64,000 nucleotides of DNA from VBWE01 sp943372645 (GCA_943372645.1 CALRZN010000010.1:1-64000), one strand, 5' to 3'; shown: positions 15,951-25,346, numbered from the stretch's first letter. The notes: generated by a model not told the origin, from the sequence alone. Made by a program: numbers and translations.

Positions 15951-17300
15951 TTAAACAGAAGCGTTGGCTACCATGCCTGTTGACGAGCGTCCTTTGATAC
16001 GGCCCGATTTCATCAGACCATCGTAATGACGCATTAACAGGTAACTTTCAATCTGCTGCAGCGTGTCGAGTACCACACCCACGAGGATGAGGATAGACGT
16101 TCCGCCGAAGAACTGGGCAAACTGGTTGTTTACTCCGAAGTTCACCACCACCGCAGGCAGCGCCGCAATAACGGCAAGCATGAGTGATCCGGGGAAAGTA
16201 ATGCGCGACATTACGGCATCAATATATTCTGCAGTTTTTTTGCCGGGTTTCACGCCGGGAATAAAACCTTCGTTACGCTTCAGTTCGTCTGCCATCATGT
16301 TCGGATTGATCGTGATTGCAGTGTAGAAGTAAGTGAACGCAATAATGAGCAGTGCTTCCACCAGGTTGTACATAAAGCTGTAATGATCGCTGAAGTTGCG
16401 GATAAACCACGACGACTGATCAGCAGCAAAACCTACAAGCGTAATCGGGATAAGCATAATCGCCTGGGCAAAGATGATCGGCATTACACCGGCAGCATTT
16501 ACTTTCAGCGGGATGAAGTTGCGGTTTCCGCCGTACTGTTTGTTACCTACAATACGTTTTGCGAAGTGTACCGGGATGCGGCGTGTGCCCTGCACCATGA
16601 GGATACAGAAGATAACGATACCCAGCAGCACAGCAATTTCAACAAGGAACATGATGAGTCCGCCTCCGCCTGAGTGGTAACGGCTGTCAAATTCAGTAAG
16701 GAACGCATACGGCAGTCGGGCGATAATACCGATCATGATGATGAGGGAGATACCGTTGCCGATACCTTTGTCGGTAATCTTTTCACCGATCCACATTACA
16801 AACATGGTTCCGGTAACAAGTACGAGTACCGACTGAATCCACCACATGGAATCGATATTCGGAACAACATCCTGGTTAACCACAACCTGTGTGGCGAGGT
16901 AACCGCCGGCCTGCATTGCTGTAATAACAACAGTGAGGTAACGGGTGTACTGGTTGATCTTTTTGCGTCCGCTTTCTCCGTCGCGCTGGAGGCGCTGGAA
17001 GTACGGTAATGCCATGGTGAGCAGCTGCAGAATAATGGATGCAGAGATGTACGGCATGATACCGAGCGCAAACACGGAGGCATTGCTGAAAGCACCACCC
17101 GAGAACAGGTTGATGAGTTCGAGCAGGCCGCCCTGGTTGGATGCATCCCGTGCGGTTTTAAGCGCCACCGGATCAACGCCCGGAAGCACCACGAAGGTGC
17201 CGAGGCGGAAGATCAGCAAAAAGCCGAGTGTGAGGAGAATGCGCGCACGCAACTCCTCAATCTTCCAGATGTTCGAAATAGTTTCGATGAATTTCTTCAT
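15951..17300 (-). CDS. secY: Protein translocase subunit SecY
   Basis: 449 residues with about 10 transmembrane segments. It forms the SecYEG channel for secretion and membrane insertion. Typical landmarks are LRARILLTLGFLLIFRLGTF (first TM), GGAFSNASVFALGIMPYISA (plug/TM2 region) and RIPVHFAKR in the large cytoplasmic loop that contacts the ribosome or SecA. It starts 2 nt after rplO. Confidence 0.98.
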   Translation of the reverse strand: MKKFIETISNIWKIEELRARILLTLGFLLIFRLGTFVVLPGVDPVALKTARDASNQGGLLELINLFSGGAFSNASVFALGIMPYISASIILQLLTMALPYFQRLQRDGESGRKKINQYTRYLTVVITAMQAGGYLATQVVVNQDVVPNIDSMWWIQSVLVLVTGTMFVMWIGEKITDKGIGNGISLIIMIGIIARLPYAFLTEFDSRYHSGGGGLIMFLVEIAVLLGIVIFCILMVQGTRRIPVHFAKRIVGNKQYGGNRNFIPLKVNAAGVMPIIFAQAIMLIPITLVGFAADQSSWFIRNFSDHYSFMYNLVEALLIIAFTYFYTAITINPNMMADELKRNEGFIPGVKPGKKTAEYIDAVMSRITFPGSLMLAVIAALPAVVVNFGVNNQFAQFFGGTSILILVGVVLDTLQQIESYLLMRHYDGLMKSGRIKGRSSTGMVANASV

Positions 17301-17302
17301 AC

Positions 17303-17752
17303 TCAGAGCGTTGTAGCGGTTCCGCCTTTTGCTTCAATGGCCGCTTTGGCCGAAGCAGAGAACGCATGCGCTTTAATGTCAACTTTTGCTTTCAGTTCGC
17401 CGCGGCCAAGGATCTTTACAAGATCTTTTTTCGCAGCCAGTCCGTTTTCAACGAGAACAGCCTGGTCAACAGTAGTCAGGTTCCGTTTCTCAACCAGTGT
17501 CTGGATGGCGTCAAGGTTGATGCCTTTGTATTCCACACGGTTGATATTTTTGAAACCGAACTTCGGCACCCGGCGCTGGAGCGGCATCTGGCCACCCTCG
17601 AAGCCACGTTTGCGGGAGTAACCCGAGCGCGACTGGGCACCTTTATGACCACGTGCGGAAGTTCCGCCCTTGCCTGATCCCTGTCCGCGACCTACGCGTT
17701 TGCCTTCGTTTTTTACCGAACCTTTGGCCGGTTTTAAAGTGTGCAATTTCAT
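17303..17752 (-). CDS. rplO: 50S ribosomal protein L15
   Basis: 149 residues. The Gly/Arg-rich N-terminus (VGRGQGSGKGGTSARGHKGA) that threads into 23S rRNA and the globular C-terminal domain are both typical. It lies between rpmD and secY. Confidence 0.98.
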   Translation of the reverse strand: MKLHTLKPAKGSVKNEGKRVGRGQGSGKGGTSARGHKGAQSRSGYSRKRGFEGGQMPLQRRVPKFGFKNINRVEYKGINLDAIQTLVEKRNLTTVDQAVLVENGLAAKKDLVKILGRGELKAKVDIKAHAFSASAKAAIEAKGGTATTL

Positions 17753-17775
17753 TGCTTTATCGTGCTAATAATGCG

Positions 17776-17955
17776 TTAAATATTTTCAACTGTTACCAGG
17801 TGATTCACTTTGGCAACCATGCCAAGAATCTGCGGTGTAGCTTCTTTTTCTACAACGTGGTGCATTTTACGTAATCCAAGGGCTTCGAGGGTACGCTTCT
17901 GGCGTACAGTGTGGTCGATGCCGCTTTTTACCTGTTTGATCCGGATTTTAGCCAT
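17776..17955 (-). CDS. rpmD: 50S ribosomal protein L30
   Basis: 59 residues, translated by hand from ATG 17955. It starts MAKIRIKQVKSGIDHTVRQK and contains TLEALGLRKMHHVV, the characteristic L30 core. Position between rpsE and rplO is standard. Confidence 0.97.
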   Translation of the reverse strand: MAKIRIKQVKSGIDHTVRQKRTLEALGLRKMHHVVEKEATPQILGMVAKVNHLVTVENI

Positions 17956-17966
17956 TTCAGTTTGTC

Positions 17967-18485
17967 TTAGCCGTTGAATACTTTTTCCATGGTAATGCCA
18001 CGCTGCTGGGCAACGGTAATGGCATCACGCATTTTCATGAGTGCATCCATCGTAGCTTTCACTACGTTATGCGGGTTTGAAGACCCTTTTGATTTTGCAA
18101 GAACGTCGGTTACACCAACACTTTCGAGTACAGCGCGCATCGCACCACCGGCAATTACACCGGTACCGTGTGAAGCGGGCTTCAGGAACACCTGCGATCC
18201 GCCGTATTTACCTTCCTGGGCATGCGGAACGGTTCCGTTCACGATGCATACTTTCACGAGGTTTTTCTTTGCGTCATCAATTGCCTTGGTGATCGCATCA
18301 GTAACTTCTTTTGCTTTACCGAGACCATAACCTACAACCCCTTTTTCATTACCTACAACAACGATTGCGGTGAAGGTGAATGCGCGGCCGCCTTTGGTTA
18401 CTTTAGTTACACGATTTACAGCAACGAGCTTGTCTTTGAGCTCGATATCGCTTGATTTGACACGTCTTACGTTAACGTTTGCCAT
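17967..18485 (-). CDS. rpsE: 30S ribosomal protein S5
   Basis: 172 residues. It has the double-stranded-RNA-binding-like N-terminal domain (KLVAVNRVTKVTKGGRAFTF) and the C-terminal domain with GTGVIAGGAMRAVLE and GVTDVLAKSKGSSNPHN. Involved in decoding fidelity and mRNA unwinding at the entry channel. Confidence 0.98.
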   Translation of the reverse strand: MANVNVRRVKSSDIELKDKLVAVNRVTKVTKGGRAFTFTAIVVVGNEKGVVGYGLGKAKEVTDAITKAIDDAKKNLVKVCIVNGTVPHAQEGKYGGSQVFLKPASHGTGVIAGGAMRAVLESVGVTDVLAKSKGSSNPHNVVKATMDALMKMRDAITVAQQRGITMEKVFNG

Positions 18486-18512
18486 GTTGGTTTCTTCGTT
18501 TCTTTGGTTCGA

Positions 18513-18875
18513 TTAGAATTGGAGACCTGCTTCGCGTGCTGCGTCAGCCAGTGCCTTAACACGGCCGTGGTAGAGATAACCGCCACGATCGTACGACACT
18601 GCTGTCAGACCGGCAGCTACTGCTTTTTTGGCAATGCTTTCACCAACCTGTTTGGCCTGTTCGGTTTTGTTGATTTTCTGTCCTTTAGCGGAGAAGTCTT
18701 TATCACGCGACGAGCTTGACATAAGTGTCTTGCCATTTACGTCGTCGATAATCTGCGCGTAAATCTCCTTGTTGCTGCGGTAAACTGCAAGACGCGGGCG
18801 CTCTGCGGTACCTTTTACCACTTTGCGTACACGCATCCGGATGCGGTTTCTGCGATATGTTTTTGTTACTTTCAT
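18513..18875 (-). CDS. rplR: 50S ribosomal protein L18
   Basis: 120 residues. Binds 5S rRNA. The basic N-terminus (RRNRIRMRVRKVVKGTAERP) and the ending GYLYHGRVKALADAAREAGL are diagnostic. Confidence 0.98.
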   Translation of the reverse strand: MKVTKTYRRNRIRMRVRKVVKGTAERPRLAVYRSNKEIYAQIIDDVNGKTLMSSSSRDKDFSAKGQKINKTEQAKQVGESIAKKAVAAGLTAVSYDRGGYLYHGRVKALADAAREAGLQF

Positions 18876-18925
18876 TGGTCTTTCTTTTTAGCTCACGGGT
18901 TTGGCCGTGAAAATTCCTGGTTTTA

Positions 18926-19480
18926 TTATTTACCGGCCGATTTGCCTGCCTTGCGGCGGAGAATTTCGCCCGAGAACTTGATACCCTTGCCTTTGTACGG
19001 CTCCGGCTTGCGCAGCGAGCGGATTTTGGCGGCTACCATGCCCAGCAGTTCGTTGTCGGCACATTCCATTGTAATTTTCGGGTTCTGCCCTTTTTCCTGG
19101 CTGGTTACCACTTTGATTTCAGCAGGCAATTCGAAAATAACGTTGTGTGAGTAACCCAGGGTGAGCTCCAGCTGCTGGCCTTTTACGGCAGCACGGTAAC
19201 CTACACCTACGAGTTCCTGTTCGGTTTTAAAACCTTCCGAAACGCCCTTGATCATATTGGCCAGGAGCGAACGGTATAAACCGTGCAGTGCGCGGTGGCG
19301 CTTCTGTTCGGTATGACGGGAAACAACTACTTCCCCGTTTTCAATTGCAACAGAGATAGCCGGATCAATGGTGCGGCTGAGCTGTCCTTTGGCGCCTTTT
19401 ACCGATACAACATTGTTGCCGGCAACATTTACTTCTACGCCTTTAGGCAGTGTGATCGGAAGTTTTCCTATACGTGACAT
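18926..19480 (-). CDS. rplF: 50S ribosomal protein L6
   Basis: 184 residues, two homologous beta/alpha domains. It starts MSRIGKLPITLPKGVEV and contains the signature PEPYKGKGIKFSGEILRRKAG near the C-terminus. Located near the GTPase-associated centre. Confidence 0.98.
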   Translation of the reverse strand: MSRIGKLPITLPKGVEVNVAGNNVVSVKGAKGQLSRTIDPAISVAIENGEVVVSRHTEQKRHRALHGLYRSLLANMIKGVSEGFKTEQELVGVGYRAAVKGQQLELTLGYSHNVIFELPAEIKVVTSQEKGQNPKITMECADNELLGMVAAKIRSLRKPEPYKGKGIKFSGEILRRKAGKSAGK

Positions 19481-19498
19481 CGTGTTTTCCCTCCGCTG

Positions 19499-19897
19499 TT
19501 AATAAACGTAACATAATACTTCACCACCTACTTTTTCGGTGCGTGCTTCCTTATCGGTCATAACACCACGTGATGTTGACACGATAGCAATGCCCAGTCC
19601 GTTCATCACGCGCGGCATGGCTTCCACACCTGCGTATTTACGCAGACCCGGTGTGCTGATCCGGACTAAACCACGGATAGCGGGCTGCTTGGTAACCGGA
19701 TGGTACTTGAGAGCGATTTTGATGATTCCCTGCGCGTTGGCAGCGTCATCGAACTTGTAGTTAAGGATATACCCTTTTTCAAAAAGGATCTTGGTGATTT
19801 CCTTTTTGAGGTTGGAAGCAGGAACTTCCACTACACGGTGATTTGCCTTGATGGCATTCCTCACACGGGTGAGGTAATCAGATACGGTATCAGTCAT
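19499..19897 (-). CDS. rpsH: 30S ribosomal protein S8
   Basis: 132 residues. Central-domain 16S rRNA binder and spc-operon autoregulator in E. coli. The C-terminal signature GIAIVSTSRGVMTDKEAR and the N-terminal VSDYLTRVRNAIKANH are present. Confidence 0.98.
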   Translation of the reverse strand: MTDTVSDYLTRVRNAIKANHRVVEVPASNLKKEITKILFEKGYILNYKFDDAANAQGIIKIALKYHPVTKQPAIRGLVRISTPGLRKYAGVEAMPRVMNGLGIAIVSTSRGVMTDKEARTEKVGGEVLCYVY

Positions 19898-19974
19898 TGT
19901 TTGCGTTTATATGTTATCCCGCTCGCAGGATAATTATACAAACACCTTTTATTTTAAAGCTGGTGGTGTTCGTT

Positions 19975-20244
19975 TTACCAGCTGGCCTTTGTTACGCCCG
20001 GAATTTTACCCATCAGGGCCATTTCACGGAATTGGTTACGTGAAAGACCGAACAGACGGATATAGCCCCGCGGACGACCGGTAAGCTTGCAGCGGTTACG
20101 CTGACGTACACGTGATGAGTTACGCGGAAGTTTCGAGAGGCCGATATAATCGCCATCTTTCTTCAGCTGCGCACGCTTATCTGCATACTGGGCTACAAGC
20201 TTCGCACGTTTGCGTTCGCGTGCTTTCATTGATTCCTTAGCCAT
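19975..20244 (-). CDS. rpsN: 30S ribosomal protein S14, zinc-independent form
   Basis: 89 residues, the longer form without the CxxC zinc knuckles. The core NRCKLTGRPRGYIRLFGLSR and the end MGKIPGVTKASW are typical. With the zinc-free L36, it fits a ribosome with low zinc demand. Confidence 0.97.
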   Translation of the reverse strand: MAKESMKARERKRAKLVAQYADKRAQLKKDGDYIGLSKLPRNSSRVRQRNRCKLTGRPRGYIRLFGLSRNQFREMALMGKIPGVTKASW

Positions 20245-20281
20245 GTCGCTTTTGTTGGTTTATTTATATTTTGTTACTTAC

Positions 20282-20851
20282 TTATTTCTTCTCTTTTCCT
20301 TTGAACGGGAGGCCAAATTCGCTCAGCAGCGCATGTGCTTCCTCATCATTGGGCGCCGAAGTTACGAATGTTATGTCCATTCCCATAATTTTTGACACTT
20401 TATCGATGTCAATTTCCGGAAAAATGATCTGTTCGGTGATTCCGAGGGTGTAATTTCCACGTCCGTCGAAGCCTTTTTCGTTGATTCCGCGGAAATCACG
20501 GATACGCGGAAGTGCAGTGGCGATAAGGCGATCGAGGAATTCGTACATCTTTTCGCCGCGCAGGGTAACTTTAACACCGATGGCTACGCCTTTACGGAGT
20601 TTAAAGTTCGAAATATCTTTGCGGGAGATGGTCGAAACCGGTTTCTGACCGGTAATCTGTGCCATTTCCTTAACAGCGCCTTCGATAAGTTTCTTATCGG
20701 CTACAGCGTCACCTACACCCTGGTTGATGCAGATTTTCTCCAGGCGGGGAACCTGCATGGAAGAGCTGTAATTAAATTTTTCCTTCATCGCAGGCACTAC
20801 CTTTTCAGTGTAGTGCGCTTTCATGCGCGGAACATACGTTTTAGTAGCCAT
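20282..20851 (-). CDS. rplE: 50S ribosomal protein L5
   Basis: 189 residues. Binds 5S rRNA and contacts the P-site tRNA. Segments MQVPRLEKICINQGVGDA, GQKPVSTISRKDISNFKLR and IIFPEIDIDKVSKIMGMDIT are typical. Starts 1 nt from the rplX stop. Confidence 0.98.
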   Translation of the reverse strand: MATKTYVPRMKAHYTEKVVPAMKEKFNYSSSMQVPRLEKICINQGVGDAVADKKLIEGAVKEMAQITGQKPVSTISRKDISNFKLRKGVAIGVKVTLRGEKMYEFLDRLIATALPRIRDFRGINEKGFDGRGNYTLGITEQIIFPEIDIDKVSKIMGMDITFVTSAPNDEEAHALLSEFGLPFKGKEKK

Positions 20852-20852
20852 G

Positions 20853-21194
20853 TTACTTAATCACTTCAAGTTTGTTAGACCCTTTTTTGTCGCCTTTTAC
20901 TTTGGCAACGCGCGCCATTTTGCCGGTTTTCTCATCCAGGCTGCGTCCTACGCGAACCGCTTCTCCGTTGAAAACGAGTTTCAGGTTGGAGATATGAATG
21001 GAGGCTTCTTTTTCAACGATGCCGCCGTTCGGATATTTGGCCGTGGGTTTGGTATGGCGTTTCACTTTATTAACGCCTTCAACAATCGCACGGTTGTTTT
21101 TGGTATCCACAGAAACGATCTTTCCGCGTTCTCCTTTGCTGTTGCCGGAAATCACTTCAACGAGATCGTCTTTTTTTATTTTAAGCTTGGCCAT
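20853..21194 (-). CDS. rplX: 50S ribosomal protein L24
   Basis: 113 residues with the KOW motif near the N-terminus (DLVEVISGNSKGERGKIVSV). An early assembly protein of the 50S subunit near the tunnel exit. Confidence 0.98.
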   Translation of the reverse strand: MAKLKIKKDDLVEVISGNSKGERGKIVSVDTKNNRAIVEGVNKVKRHTKPTAKYPNGGIVEKEASIHISNLKLVFNGEAVRVGRSLDEKTGKMARVAKVKGDKKGSNKLEVIK

Positions 21195-21206
21195 GTCTGG
21201 TTACGT

Positions 21207-21575
21207 TTAAAGCACTTCAGGTGCCAATGAGATAATTTTTGTATAAGTTGATTCGCGCAGTTCGCGTGCTACGGGTCCGAAAATACGTGTACCGCGGAGT
21301 TCGTCCTGGGCATTCAGCAGCACACAGGCGTTGTCGTCGAAGCGGATATACGAACCGTCATTGCGGCGGATTTCTTTTTTCGTGCGCACTACTACCGCTT
21401 TCGATACCGTACCTTTTTTTACGTTACCGGAAGGGATGGCGTGTTTTACAGTAACGACGATTTTATCGCCGATGCCTGCATAACGTTTCTTGGTTCCTCC
21501 AAGTACGCGGATAACAAGCACTTCTTTCGCTCCGCTGTTGTCGGCTACATTGAGCCGGGATTCCTGCTGTACCAT
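21207..21575 (-). CDS. rplN: 50S ribosomal protein L14
   Basis: 122 residues, the exact family length. Starts MVQQESRLNVADNSGAKEVL and ends RIFGPVARELRE with a short tail. Sits at the subunit interface. Confidence 0.98.
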   Translation of the reverse strand: MVQQESRLNVADNSGAKEVLVIRVLGGTKKRYAGIGDKIVVTVKHAIPSGNVKKGTVSKAVVVRTKKEIRRNDGSYIRFDDNACVLLNAQDELRGTRIFGPVARELRESTYTKIISLAPEVL

Positions 21576-21602
21576 TGTTCAGTTTCGTTTATTCGTTAAC
21601 CC

Positions 21603-21863
21603 TTACTTCGCACGTTCCACAATTTCAACCAGGCGCCAGCATTTTGATTTGCTCAGCGGGCGGGTTTCCATGATGCGCACGGTATCACCGATGTTGCATT
21701 CGTTTTTCTCATCATGCGCCATGAAGGTTGATGTTTTCTTAACGAATTTCCCGTATTTCGGGTGTTTCACCTTACGCTCAACGCTGACCACAATTGATTT
21801 GGTCATTTTGTTGCTGGTTACGATGCCGACCTTTTCTTTGCGGTCTTTTCTGGTCTTTTCCAT
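21603..21863 (-). CDS. rpsQ: 30S ribosomal protein S17
   Basis: 86 residues, OB fold (KVGIVTSNKMTKSIVVSVER, then GDTVRIMETRPLSKSKCWRL). Binds the 5' domain of 16S rRNA. Confidence 0.98.
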   Translation of the reverse strand: MEKTRKDRKEKVGIVTSNKMTKSIVVSVERKVKHPKYGKFVKKTSTFMAHDEKNECNIGDTVRIMETRPLSKSKCWRLVEIVERAK

Positions 21864-21924
21864 TTTCTGTTCGCTTTCAGCCGGTTTTTTCCGATATTTT
21901 TTTCCGGAACCGGCTTATGTTGTT

Positions 21925-22119
21925 TTATGCAGCGCTTGTTTTCTTTTTAAGTTCGGTGATCAGCCGGGCGATGGTGCGACGCGTGTTGCGTATTTTGGCC
22001 GGGTTATCAATCGGCGAAACACTGTGGCTGAGTGAAAGTTTCTCCAGCGTGCTGCGCTCAATCTCAATCTGTTTTTGCAGATCACTTGCCGATAAAGCGA
22101 TAATATCTTTGTTTTTCAT
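21925..22119 (-). CDS. rpmC: 50S ribosomal protein L29
   Basis: 64 residues, a helical hairpin (LSASDLQKQIEIERSTLEKL, then IRNTRRTIARLITELKKK). Near the tunnel exit and trigger-factor site. Confidence 0.97.
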   Translation of the reverse strand: MKNKDIIALSASDLQKQIEIERSTLEKLSLSHSVSPIDNPAKIRNTRRTIARLITELKKKTSAA

Positions 22120-22151
22120 TGCTTTCCTGGTTTTTACGGATCAGTTCTTGG

Positions 22152-22580
22152 TTACGCGGTTTCCTCCTGGTAATCGGCACGCACAATAAACTTGGTGGTA
22201 ACCGGTAATTTCTGTGCTGCAAGGCGGAGTGCTTCTTTGGCAATTGCCAGCGGAACACCTTCGGCTTCGAAAATGATACGGCCGGGTTTTACTACGGCAA
22301 CCCAGTATTCCGGGGCACCTTTACCTTTACCCATACGTACTTCGGCAGGTTTGCGGGTGATCGGCTTGTCCGGGAACACACGGATCCAGATCTGGCCTTC
22401 GCGTTTCATAAAACGTGTAACGGCAACACGGGCAGCTTCAATCTGCTTGGCGGTGAGCCAGCATCCTTCTTCTGCTTTGATGGCGAAAGACCCGAACGCC
22501 AGCTGATCGCCGCGTTTCGCGTTGCCTTTCATTTTCATCTTGTGCATCTTCCGATATTTCGTACGTTTCGGCTGTAACAT
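22152..22580 (-). CDS. rplP: 50S ribosomal protein L16
   Basis: 142 residues. Starts MLQPKRTKYRKMHKMKMKG and contains IWIRVFPDKPITRKPAEVRM and GKGKGAPEYWVAVVKPGRI. Close to the A-site tRNA elbow. Confidence 0.98.
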   Translation of the reverse strand: MLQPKRTKYRKMHKMKMKGNAKRGDQLAFGSFAIKAEEGCWLTAKQIEAARVAVTRFMKREGQIWIRVFPDKPITRKPAEVRMGKGKGAPEYWVAVVKPGRIIFEAEGVPLAIAKEALRLAAQKLPVTTKFIVRADYQEETA

Positions 22581-22619
22581 TGTTGTATGCTGTTAAAAAG
22601 TGATTGTCCTGTTAACTGA

Positions 22620-23387
22620 TTAACCCTTGTTGTCTGCTGCGGGTTTGCGGTTGCTGTTGCCCTGCCCTGCTTTGCGCGGACGGCGACGGTCGCCACCATT
22701 GTTATTGTTGTTGCTGCGTTTTTCGCGGATAGCGCTCTGTGCGTTCGGCGAAAGATCGCGTTTGCCATACAGTTCGCCTTTGCAGATCCACACTTTCACG
22801 CCGATACGGCCATATGAAGTATGTGCTTCCGAAATAGCGTAGTCAATATCAGCGCGGAGGGTGTGCAGCGGCACACGGCCTTCCATGTAGCCTTCAACGC
22901 GGGCAATTTCAGCACCAGCCAGGCGGCCCGAACATTTTACACGGATGCCTTCAGCTCCCATGCGCATGGTCGAAGCAATGGCCATTTTAATGGCGCGGCG
23001 GAACGAAATACGACCTTCAATCTGGCGTGCAATGCTGTCTGCAACTAAACGTGCATCCAGTTCCGGACGTTTGATTTCGAAGATGTTCAGCTGAATCTCT
23101 TTCTTGGTGAGTTTCTTTACTTCTTCTTTCAGCTTGTCTACTTCTTTGCCGCCTTTTCCGATGATGATACCCGGACGTGCAGTATGAATTGTAACCGTAA
23201 CGAGCTTCATGGTGCGCTCGATAACGATTTTCGAAATGCTTCCTTTTGAAAGACGGGCTTTCAGGTAGTTGCGGATCTTTTCGTCCTCAACAATCTTATC
23301 GCCGAAATTATTACCGCCGAACCAGTTCGAGTCCCAGCCTTTAACGATACCAAGACGATTTCCGATCGGATTTGCTTTCTGTCCCAT
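22620..23387 (-). CDS. rpsC: 30S ribosomal protein S3 with Asn-rich tail
   Basis: 255 residues. Two KH-like domains (IVIERTMKLVTVTIHTARPG, then IIGKGGKEVDKL) with the C-terminal S3 domain (ARVEGYMEGRVPLHTLRADI). The last 40 or so residues form a low-complexity tail with NNNNN, Gly, Arg and Lys, absent from E. coli S3 and variable in Bacteroidota. Forms the mRNA entry pore. Confidence 0.97.
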   Translation of the reverse strand: MGQKANPIGNRLGIVKGWDSNWFGGNNFGDKIVEDEKIRNYLKARLSKGSISKIVIERTMKLVTVTIHTARPGIIIGKGGKEVDKLKEEVKKLTKKEIQLNIFEIKRPELDARLVADSIARQIEGRISFRRAIKMAIASTMRMGAEGIRVKCSGRLAGAEIARVEGYMEGRVPLHTLRADIDYAISEAHTSYGRIGVKVWICKGELYGKRDLSPNAQSAIREKRSNNNNNGGDRRRPRKAGQGNSNRKPAADNKG

Positions 23388-23426
23388 TGCGTTTATGCTC
23401 TTTGTTTGATGCTTTGGATTATATGA

Positions 23427-23825
23427 TTATTCGCCTTGTTTTTCAACGATGGTCAATGTAACATGGTTCGAACGCTTCTGCATGCGGTAAGCACGTCCCT
23501 GCGGAGCCGGCTTGATACGCTTCAGGGAAGTGGCGCTGTCAACCATCACCGACGCTACGAACAGGTTGTTCTCATCAGGACGGTTGCCCGATTTCTTTTC
23601 GTAGTTGTTGATCGCAGAAAGCAGGAGTTTTTCAAGACGTCCGGCTGCTTCTTTATTGGTGAAGCGCAGGATGTTAAGTGCCTTGAACACTTCCTGACCG
23701 CGGATCAGGTCGGCGCAGAGGCGCATTTTGCGTGGCGATGTCGGCACGTTGCGCATGCGGGCGATATAGGTTGATTTCATCGCCTCTTTACGGGCTTCAG
23801 CCCTGTCTTTTTTTCTGGTTGACAT
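23427..23825 (-). CDS. rplV: 50S ribosomal protein L22
   Basis: 132 residues. The N-terminus has an extra basic segment (MSTRKKDRAEARKEAMKS) before the family core beginning ARMRNVPTSPRKMRLCADLI. The tunnel-lining loop with KPAPQGRAYRMQKRSNHVT is present. Confidence 0.97.
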   Translation of the reverse strand: MSTRKKDRAEARKEAMKSTYIARMRNVPTSPRKMRLCADLIRGQEVFKALNILRFTNKEAAGRLEKLLLSAINNYEKKSGNRPDENNLFVASVMVDSATSLKRIKPAPQGRAYRMQKRSNHVTLTIVEKQGE

Positions 23826-23854
23826 GATTCTGTAATGTCGCTGTTAGTCAGTTA

Positions 23855-24139
23855 TTATTTTCCCGATTTGTCGCTCTTGTTGTTGCCCGAGTGACCGCGG
23901 AAGTTGCGTGTCGGAGCAAATTCACCAAGACGGTGTCCCACCATGTTTTCGGTAACGTATACCGGAATAAATTTATTCCCGTTATGAACTGCAAAGGTGT
24001 GTCCTACAAACTCCGGTGTGATCATCGAACGACGCGACCAGGTTTTGACAGCAGTCTTCTTTCCTGAAGCGTTCAGGACTTGAATTTTCTTTTCCAGTGC
24101 AGGTTCCACAAAGGGACCTTTTTTCAGCGAGCGTGCCAT
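23855..24139 (-). CDS. rpsS: 30S ribosomal protein S19
   Basis: 94 residues. Starts MARSLKKGPFVEPALEKKI and contains SRRSMITPEFVGHTFAVHNG and GHRLGEFAPTRNFRGH. 30S head protein. Confidence 0.98.
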   Translation of the reverse strand: MARSLKKGPFVEPALEKKIQVLNASGKKTAVKTWSRRSMITPEFVGHTFAVHNGNKFIPVYVTENMVGHRLGEFAPTRNFRGHSGNNKSDKSGK

Positions 24140-24174
24140 TTTTTGTTATTTATGCTGCGAGTGCAATTAGTCGA

Positions 24175-24999
24175 TTACTTTTTCTTTGCTTCGATGATGT
24201 ATTTGTTCGAAGCTTTTTTCGGGTAGCGGGTTTTGTGACCTTTCGCCGGTTTGCCGGTACGTGAGCGCGGGTGACCGCCTGATGCACGTCCTTCACCACC
24301 ACCCATCGGGTGATCTACCGGGTTCATAGCCACACCACGTGTACGTGGGCGGATACCGCGCCAGCGTTTACGGCCGGCTTTACCGTCAACCTGCAGGTTG
24401 TGATCCGGGTTTGAAACCGAGCCCACTACCGCGAGGCAGGTGCAAAGAATCATACGCAGTTCGCCTGAAGGCATTTTAAGTGTTGCGAAACGGCCGTCGC
24501 GGGCTGCAAGCTGGGCGTACGAACCGGCACTGCGTGCCATTTTCGCTCCCTGTCCCGGGCGGAGTTCGATGTTGTGGATGATGGTTCCCAGGGGAATATC
24601 CGACAACGGCAGGCAGTTACCGATTTCCGGTGATGCTGTTTTGCTGCTCATTACTTTCTGGCCTACTTTCAGGCCGTTCGGAGCAATGATATAACGTTTC
24701 TCGCCGTCAGCATACACCAGCAGTGCGATGCGGGCTGTGCGGTTCGGATCGTATTCAATGGTTTTTACAGTTGCCGGGATGTCAAACTTGTCGCGTTTGA
24801 AATCGATCACACGGAACATTTTTTTGTGTCCGCCACCGATATAACGCATGGTCATTTTGCCGGAACTGTTACGGCCGCCTGAACGTTTGATCGGCTGCAG
24901 CAGGCTTTTCTCAGGAGCCGATGACGTGATGTCAGCGCTCGATACGATTTCCTTGTATCGCTGGCCTGGTGTTAACGGACGGAATTTCTTGATCGCCAT
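24175..24999 (-). CDS. rplB: 50S ribosomal protein L2
   Basis: 274 residues, the standard length. Contains the C-terminal signature GVAMNPVDHPMGGGEGRASG, whose His is linked to peptidyl-transferase function. Needed for subunit association. Confidence 0.98.
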   Translation of the reverse strand: MAIKKFRPLTPGQRYKEIVSSADITSSAPEKSLLQPIKRSGGRNSSGKMTMRYIGGGHKKMFRVIDFKRDKFDIPATVKTIEYDPNRTARIALLVYADGEKRYIIAPNGLKVGQKVMSSKTASPEIGNCLPLSDIPLGTIIHNIELRPGQGAKMARSAGSYAQLAARDGRFATLKMPSGELRMILCTCLAVVGSVSNPDHNLQVDGKAGRKRWRGIRPRTRGVAMNPVDHPMGGGEGRASGGHPRSRTGKPAKGHKTRYPKKASNKYIIEAKKK

Positions 25000-25029
25000 T
25001 TTATAGAGCTTTCTTTCTATTTATTTTTC

Positions 25030-25323
25030 TTAGAGACTGCTGTAGAAATCGATGGTATCGCCTTTTTTCAGGGTAACAACCGCTTTCTTGGTGCGGTTTG
25101 CTACACCAACCTGTACGCCGGTACGGGTCATGCGCATTTTTACTTTACCGATATAACGCATGGTGTTAACGGTTTCAACGGTTACACCGTACATGCTTTC
25201 CACAGCCTTTTTGATCTGAAGTTTATTGGCTTCGCTGGCCACCACAAAACCATAACGGTTCAGTTTTTCCTGGTTGGCAGTCACTTTTTCAGTGATGATC
25301 GGCTTGATGAGGATGTTATTCAT
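25030..25323 (-). CDS. rplW: 50S ribosomal protein L23
   Basis: 97 residues. Starts with IKPIITEKVTANQEKLNRYG and contains VESMYGVTVETVNTMRY. Docking site for trigger factor and SRP at the tunnel exit. Confidence 0.97.
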   Translation of the reverse strand: MNNILIKPIITEKVTANQEKLNRYGFVVASEANKLQIKKAVESMYGVTVETVNTMRYIGKVKMRMTRTGVQVGVANRTKKAVVTLKKGDTIDFYSSL

Positions 25324-25346
25324 CGCTCTGTTGTTTTTCGTATTGA

